In this document: piece by piece, positions 59,296 to 64,000 of the stretch | Position numbering within the stretch: position 1 is the first letter of the stretch | Layout of the letters: every line of letters starts with the position of its first letter | Origin: Epiperipatus broadwayi | Taxonomy: Eukaryota > Onychophora > Udeonychophora > Euonychophora > Peripatidae | Direction of reading: 5' to 3' | Length of the DNA stretch: 64,000 nt | Assembly (NCBI GenBank): GCA_028023455.1 | Contig: JAQFVV010000014.1 | Span: 2,795,336 to 2,859,335 of the forward strand | Translations under genes and position numbers: made by a program | Notes under the pieces: model-generated | What the model saw: the letters and a program-made list of their open reading frames with translations, nothing else | Databases searched by the model: none | Told to the model about the DNA's origin: nothing

Positions 59296-62040
59296 AATAA
59301 AGTTTATACTATAAACAAACTTAAAGTAGTTATTAGTAATAAATTGAGAGAGCATATTTACATATGCATTTACTGTGGGTGTGTTCACTCGTGCACATTC
59401 ATTCAAAAAATAAAAATAATAAACTTACTATATTTATCTTTGTTTTTAAATAAAATGAATAACAAAATGTAAGTCTCTTTCGTATTGCAATTAAATGTGT
59501 TCTTGAAAATATTCTTTTTTTTTAAATAACTATTTTGCCCAAATGGAAACAAATAGAAATCTCACTATCAGCAGATTATGGTCTCTTTAATTGTTTTGAT
59601 ATTATCAAAGTAAACTGAAGAAATGTTATTTATAAATATAATTGCATATATTCAAAGATGGAAAAAATGGCTGCTGTCATATTGTAAAATTTATGAAATT
59701 TAATGTTTTTAATTTTTTTGTTTATTTAAATTTTGGAAGGATTATAGTATAATGTATATTGTATAAATATGGTAGACAGTGTCCAATTCTGATCATATAA
59801 AATATTACATGCTTATAAATAAGTAAAATTAAAATGAAAAAATAATATTTAACTTTTCCATATATTTTTTATAATATCAAGCATTAATTTATTTAATACT
59901 TTTTTTATTTCTTAAATGATATGATAGTTCCCAAATATTGGTTTTTAAATGATAATGTGAATATTATTATAAGTGGTTAAGCAAAAGAGAAAGAAAAGTA
60001 TAAAATCAAATAAATAATTTCTTTTATTCTTTCTCTCTCCTCAGTAAGTTTAATTACTTATCAATTTTAATTTTGAAAATGTACTAAGAGAAAAGAATTT
60101 TTTTCTTCAGTAAAGTACTTAACAAGTTTTAATTTTAACTTATAAGAAAGATAAATAATTAAAGTTTTAAAAGAAATGAAAAAAAGATTTTAACAATTTT
60201 GTTAAATTTTTGTTTTAATTGATCAGATTTGGTTTTTTTTTCTTTTTTTGTTATCACTCTCTTCAATACAATAAGTAGTATTTATCAAATCAGTGTAATC
60301 TTGTTTTTCTTTTGGCACAAAAGAAAAACAAGTACAGTGGAATTTTTTTATTTTCTTTGTAATAAAAAGGGAAGAACTTTTCTTTTGTAAAAATAGACCT
60401 AATTGGTTAAAATTTAAGTTGGTTATGTGAAAGACAGAATTATGATTGTATGGAGACAGGATTGTTCCAAAAATGTAGTATAGGGGAGAAAATTAATCAA
60501 TAGATCTGAATGTCTTGTAAGAAGCAGTCAATCTTAATCAAGCTATTGAAGAGCATAGTAGAAGAATCTTAATCAAACTGTTGAGAAGAGCAATTATTTC
60601 TGACTCTGCTGCTGAAGAAGAAAGAAGCATAAGTTTAGCTGTAAAATTGTTTTCTAAAATGAAATTGAAGATAAATATATGTTATGTTTAGCTAAACATA
60701 AACATCATCTACCTCCATATAAACAGCTCACTAGAAAATGTAAAGGAGACTACCCCTGAGATAATCTGCAACAAACCTGATCTCCATTCAACAGCATGAC
60801 TGTCTCTGTCATTATGGGATAGCCTGACTTGGAAATAAATGGAAGAAAATGGAGAAATTCATTCTGTGTAATACTTGAAAATATTGTATGACAGAATGGA
60901 TAAATTAACTGGTGTACATTAGCCTGGAATGGAGAAGCCTTTGAGAAGAAAACTACATGGAAACTGGACATTACAAGTATCAAAGAAGGTTTCAAAAGAA
61001 AAAGATAAAAAGGGTAAAAGATATTTAATGTGTCCATTATTTATTCATTTATAGATAAAAAAATTTAAAGAAATAATAATTGATAAGAATAAATAATTTC
61101 ATTAATTTAACACTTTTTAAGAAACATGTTTTTTATTCATTTGATTTTTCCTTTCAATATTCTAAAAAGGATTTTTAGGTAATTTAATTTTTATTAAATT
61201 TAATATTTTTTTGAAATATGTTCTTTTATTCATTTGATTTTCCCTCCAAAATTATACAAAGATATGATGGCTAATTTAAAGTGTCTTTATCTTTATTGGA
61301 AAGTTATTTTCCCAATTTTAACTATTAAAAAGGAAACAACAATTTTATTTAAAATTAATGTGGTCAATTTAATGACTCAGAGTCAATATTTATATATATA
61401 ATTATATTTTTTGATAAAAATGCTTATTTAAATTATATTATCATGTCATTTTTTATTTTCTTTATTGTTAATCAATTAGTTTATTAAATAATTGTTTTTA
61501 GAAAATAATAGTTTTAATGTCTTTATTTCTTCCTCTATCTGTTCTATGAATTGGCAGATTGTGTGAATTGATTTAATTAAAATTTAGTGTTTTAGGGATT
61601 TTTAAATTATTTCAGTAAAGCTATTCAATTATAGTAGAGTAAGCTGTTATATTTATCTTTCTCTTGTTCACAGTTAAAGTGTCTAGGGTCTTGAGCTACT
61701 TTAGAGCAATAATGGTTAGTATATCCCTGGATGACACAATGGTATTGCCTTTAAACTTTATTCAATGCACTTTGTTTTTTTATTAGAAATGAATTATAGA
61801 TGTCCTCTACACTAATAGTATCACATGGTGATAGCATTGATGATGATCAGCATGTGCCAGTGTTCCATTATTATTTTTTATTATGTGTGATATGTTCATC
61901 CAAACAATTTTTTGTATACAATGCCCTAGGTTTGGCAGTGACCAAATAATTAGCCTGGTTGTAATGTACCTCTTTTAATTCCAATCACAAGGGTGTTTGT
62001 TGATTGATGAATTAATTTTTTGTGTAATGTGGGTAATTTG
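59296..62040. other. AT-rich non-coding DNA
   Basis: No supportable gene. 60,430-61,030 is somewhat more complex and purine-rich; a minus-strand 95-codon frame (61,037-60,750) has no family features and no splice context. AT-rich elsewhere. Confidence 0.45.
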
Positions 62041-62266
62041 TAGTTCATAACTTATTATTAATAAGTGTATATTGTTTAATGCATGCTGATCTGATGACTC
62101 ATGCTCTTTAGTTAATTCTTAGATATTTATTCCTTTATATTTGTTCATCATTAGTTTATAACTTATTATTATTAATAAATGTATATTGTTTAATGCATGC
62201 TGATTTGATGACTCCTGCTCTTTAGTTAATTCTTAAATATTTATTTCTCTATATTTGTTCATCATT
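62041..62266. repeat. Two-copy ~111-bp tandem duplication
   Basis: Adjacent copies 62,041-62,151 and 62,152-62,266 share TGTATATTGTTTAATGCATG, CTCTTTAGTTAATTCTTA and ATATTTGTTCATCATT. They differ by a few substitutions and one extra ATT. Confidence 0.9.
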
Positions 62267-62679
62267 GATTATCTATACTATGGAGATGATGATGATTTCT
62301 TGACTCCCCATGTCCCCTTTTTTTCTAACCATTGCATATGATATATCATATAATCACGGTTTCATGGTATAAGTGATCATGAAGACTATCACATTGAAAA
62401 TTTGAGTTTGCATCTTTTTTTGTAAATTATCAATGTATAATATAATATTGAAATTTTTAATAAAATATCTAAAATTTTATAATAATTCTGTATATCAATA
62501 TGGTTAATTGGCACAATATGTTTGTGAAGCATAATATTTAACAGCAATATTAATATACCCTCAATTTTCTTATTTTACTTAATGTAAATTTATACTTGGA
62601 TTTGTACATAATTAAAAAAGTGTCATTATTAATTTTCCAAATGATGTTAGTTATTTGAACTTGCTAACTTATAATTTAT

Positions 62680-62732
62680 ATCAAATGTTTTGTATATATA
62701 TATATATATATATATATATACAAAACATTTGA

Positions 62733-62773
<41 letters not shown>

Positions 62774-62777
62774 AATC
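62680..62777. repeat. Paired palindromes around (TA)n tracts
   Basis: ATCAAATGTTTTG (62,680) and its exact complement CAAAACATTTGAT (62,721-62,733) flank a (TA)n tract. GATTCA at 62,731 and TGAATC at 62,772-62,777 flank a second (TA)n tract. Both can extrude as cruciforms. Confidence 0.85.
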
Positions 62778-64000
62778 ACAACCATCAGCTGATGAACCTA
62801 CAAGATTCACAATGACTAAGCATAAAATACTTTATTTTATTTTAGCAGCATAAATTTTCTCAGAAAATTAGATGATTAAGATCTTCTGTAGATTGCTTTC
62901 AACATTTTGTTAAAACAATGCCTGGAATTATTTAATTTTTCTTATTACAGAAATGGAGATGCTTTCAGTTCCTTAATTTATTTTTCTAATATATATTAAG
63001 ACTACCTATTAATATTTTTTTTTCAATGAACTTGTATTTTTATTTTCATAATTTTAAAAATTACAATTTGATACTTTGAAAAAGTTACTATCAATTATTT
63101 AAATTGAATATCAGAAATGTTATTGGCAAAAAACTAACTTTTATTTTAACATCAATATATTAATAAAAATAAAAACCAGAAATTGGGCCAGGGATAGAGA
63201 TTAAATTGCACTTCCACTGATTAATCCAATTTTTGTGGCGCTGGAATAGAAAATGGAAAATTCTTGTTTATAAATTCCATTATACTTCTTAGTTTTTCAT
63301 CCATGTAATTTTTCATATATATATTTTATGCCATATATTTTGAATAATCAATGATTTTGGTAATGTAATTTAATCTTTTTAGTCTAGTTTCTGGTTTTTG
63401 GCTTTATCAGTGTTGATTTGGAATTCAGAGCTACATTCAATGTAGCTATTCGTTTGGTAACCATTTTAACTCATTTTTTTATTATCAATAATAGCCTGGA
63501 ATTTTAAAAAATCTATGGTTTAAATTTTTTATCTTCATTGTTAATGCAAAAATCAGAAATAGAATATTGATAAAATTACACTATTTACCTGATAGCTATG
63601 ATTAATTAAGCTTATAGTGATGCTACAGAAAGAAGAAATTCTTTCATTTATAACAATCTCTGAAATAATCAAGTCACCCTGTGTTGATAAGAATTTTTGT
63701 CATATTGTTGGACAATTCACAATTTTTTTTAGTACTAGTCAAAATAAAAATAACATTTTCAAGTTATCTATCAACTTGATTTAAAATTGTCTTGGTCTCA
63801 TATAGAAATTTTATGCTGCTATTCACCTGAGTAATGATGGTTATTAATCATTCTCTGACACATTCTTTAATATACTGTACATAGATCTGTATGTTCATAC
63901 ATGTTTGCACAATATCGTTTTTTCATGCACATAATAAATACACCCAAATTTATATTTTCTCTTATTGTAGAATCTTGGCTCAATATTTTAATATAAGGAT
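62778..64000. other. AT-rich non-coding DNA to window end
   Basis: No gene, RNA or clear repeat recognised in the last 1.2 kb. Confidence 0.5.

Noticed and set aside
59054-59406. YLSI/HPSI repeat proteins
   Set aside because: Translation of a tetranucleotide microsatellite.
60750-61037. 95-codon minus-strand open frame
   Set aside because: No recognisable domain, and the surrounding DNA shows no exon boundaries.

Overview
The window is very AT-rich eukaryotic DNA (by eye only about a fifth to a quarter G+C). It is dominated by transposable-element debris, microsatellites and long gene-free stretches. Several animal element types sit side by side: a Tx1/L1-like LINE, an RTE-type LINE, Penelope-like elements and a ZBED/SCAND3-like hAT transposon. 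With at most one or two short spliced exons, this points to an intron or intergenic region of an AT-rich invertebrate animal. Mollusc, arthropod and cnidarian all remain possible, and the sequence alone does not fix the phylum. There are no bacterial-style genes, operons or CRISPR arrays.

Layout. 1-21.4 kb is mostly featureless AT-rich DNA with microsatellites, short tandem duplications, two fold-back elements (3.8-4.0 and 14.0-14.35 kb), a tRNA-like SINE head (17.3 kb) and a dead RTE-type LINE fragment (17.8-18.4 kb). At 21,584-24,125 there is a complete but inactivated hAT transposon with terminal inverted repeats and a perfect 8-bp target duplication, inserted in an older array of ~216-bp repeats. 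At 25.25-25.6 kb there is a third fold-back element, and at 26.5-27.25 kb an old direct duplication. At 27,639-27,747 is the best candidate host exon in the window (+ strand). A second RTE-type LINE fragment occupies 31.5-32.3 kb. Two separated pieces of a Penelope-like reverse transcriptase lie at 33.3-33.7 and 36.6-36.9 kb, minus strand.

42,995-49,030 holds an essentially full-length (~6.0 kb) LINE on the minus strand, bounded by an 11-bp target duplication. It carries ORF1 (nucleic-acid-binding, cysteine motif) and ORF2 (endonuclease, reverse transcriptase, C-terminal CCHC motif), all broken by frameshifts and stops. At 52.0-53.7 kb are four copies of a short composite repeat; one copy contains a canonical hammerhead-ribozyme-like core and three carry a tRNA-like segment. 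54.1-57.15 kb is the oddest part: a Penelope-like element with a GIY-YIG endonuclease remnant (minus strand) faces a heavily A-enriched inverted copy of itself (plus strand). The rest (57-64 kb) is AT-rich DNA with a long GATA/GATG microsatellite, a 111-bp tandem duplication and palindromic TA tracts.

No set of genes works together here. All recognisable protein-coding sequence except the candidate exons is decayed selfish DNA. The points most worth following are the composite hammerhead-like/tRNA-like repeat, the inverted Penelope pair (real structure or assembly artefact), the hairpin motif shared between a fold-back element and the Penelope end, and the hAT element with precisely readable boundaries.
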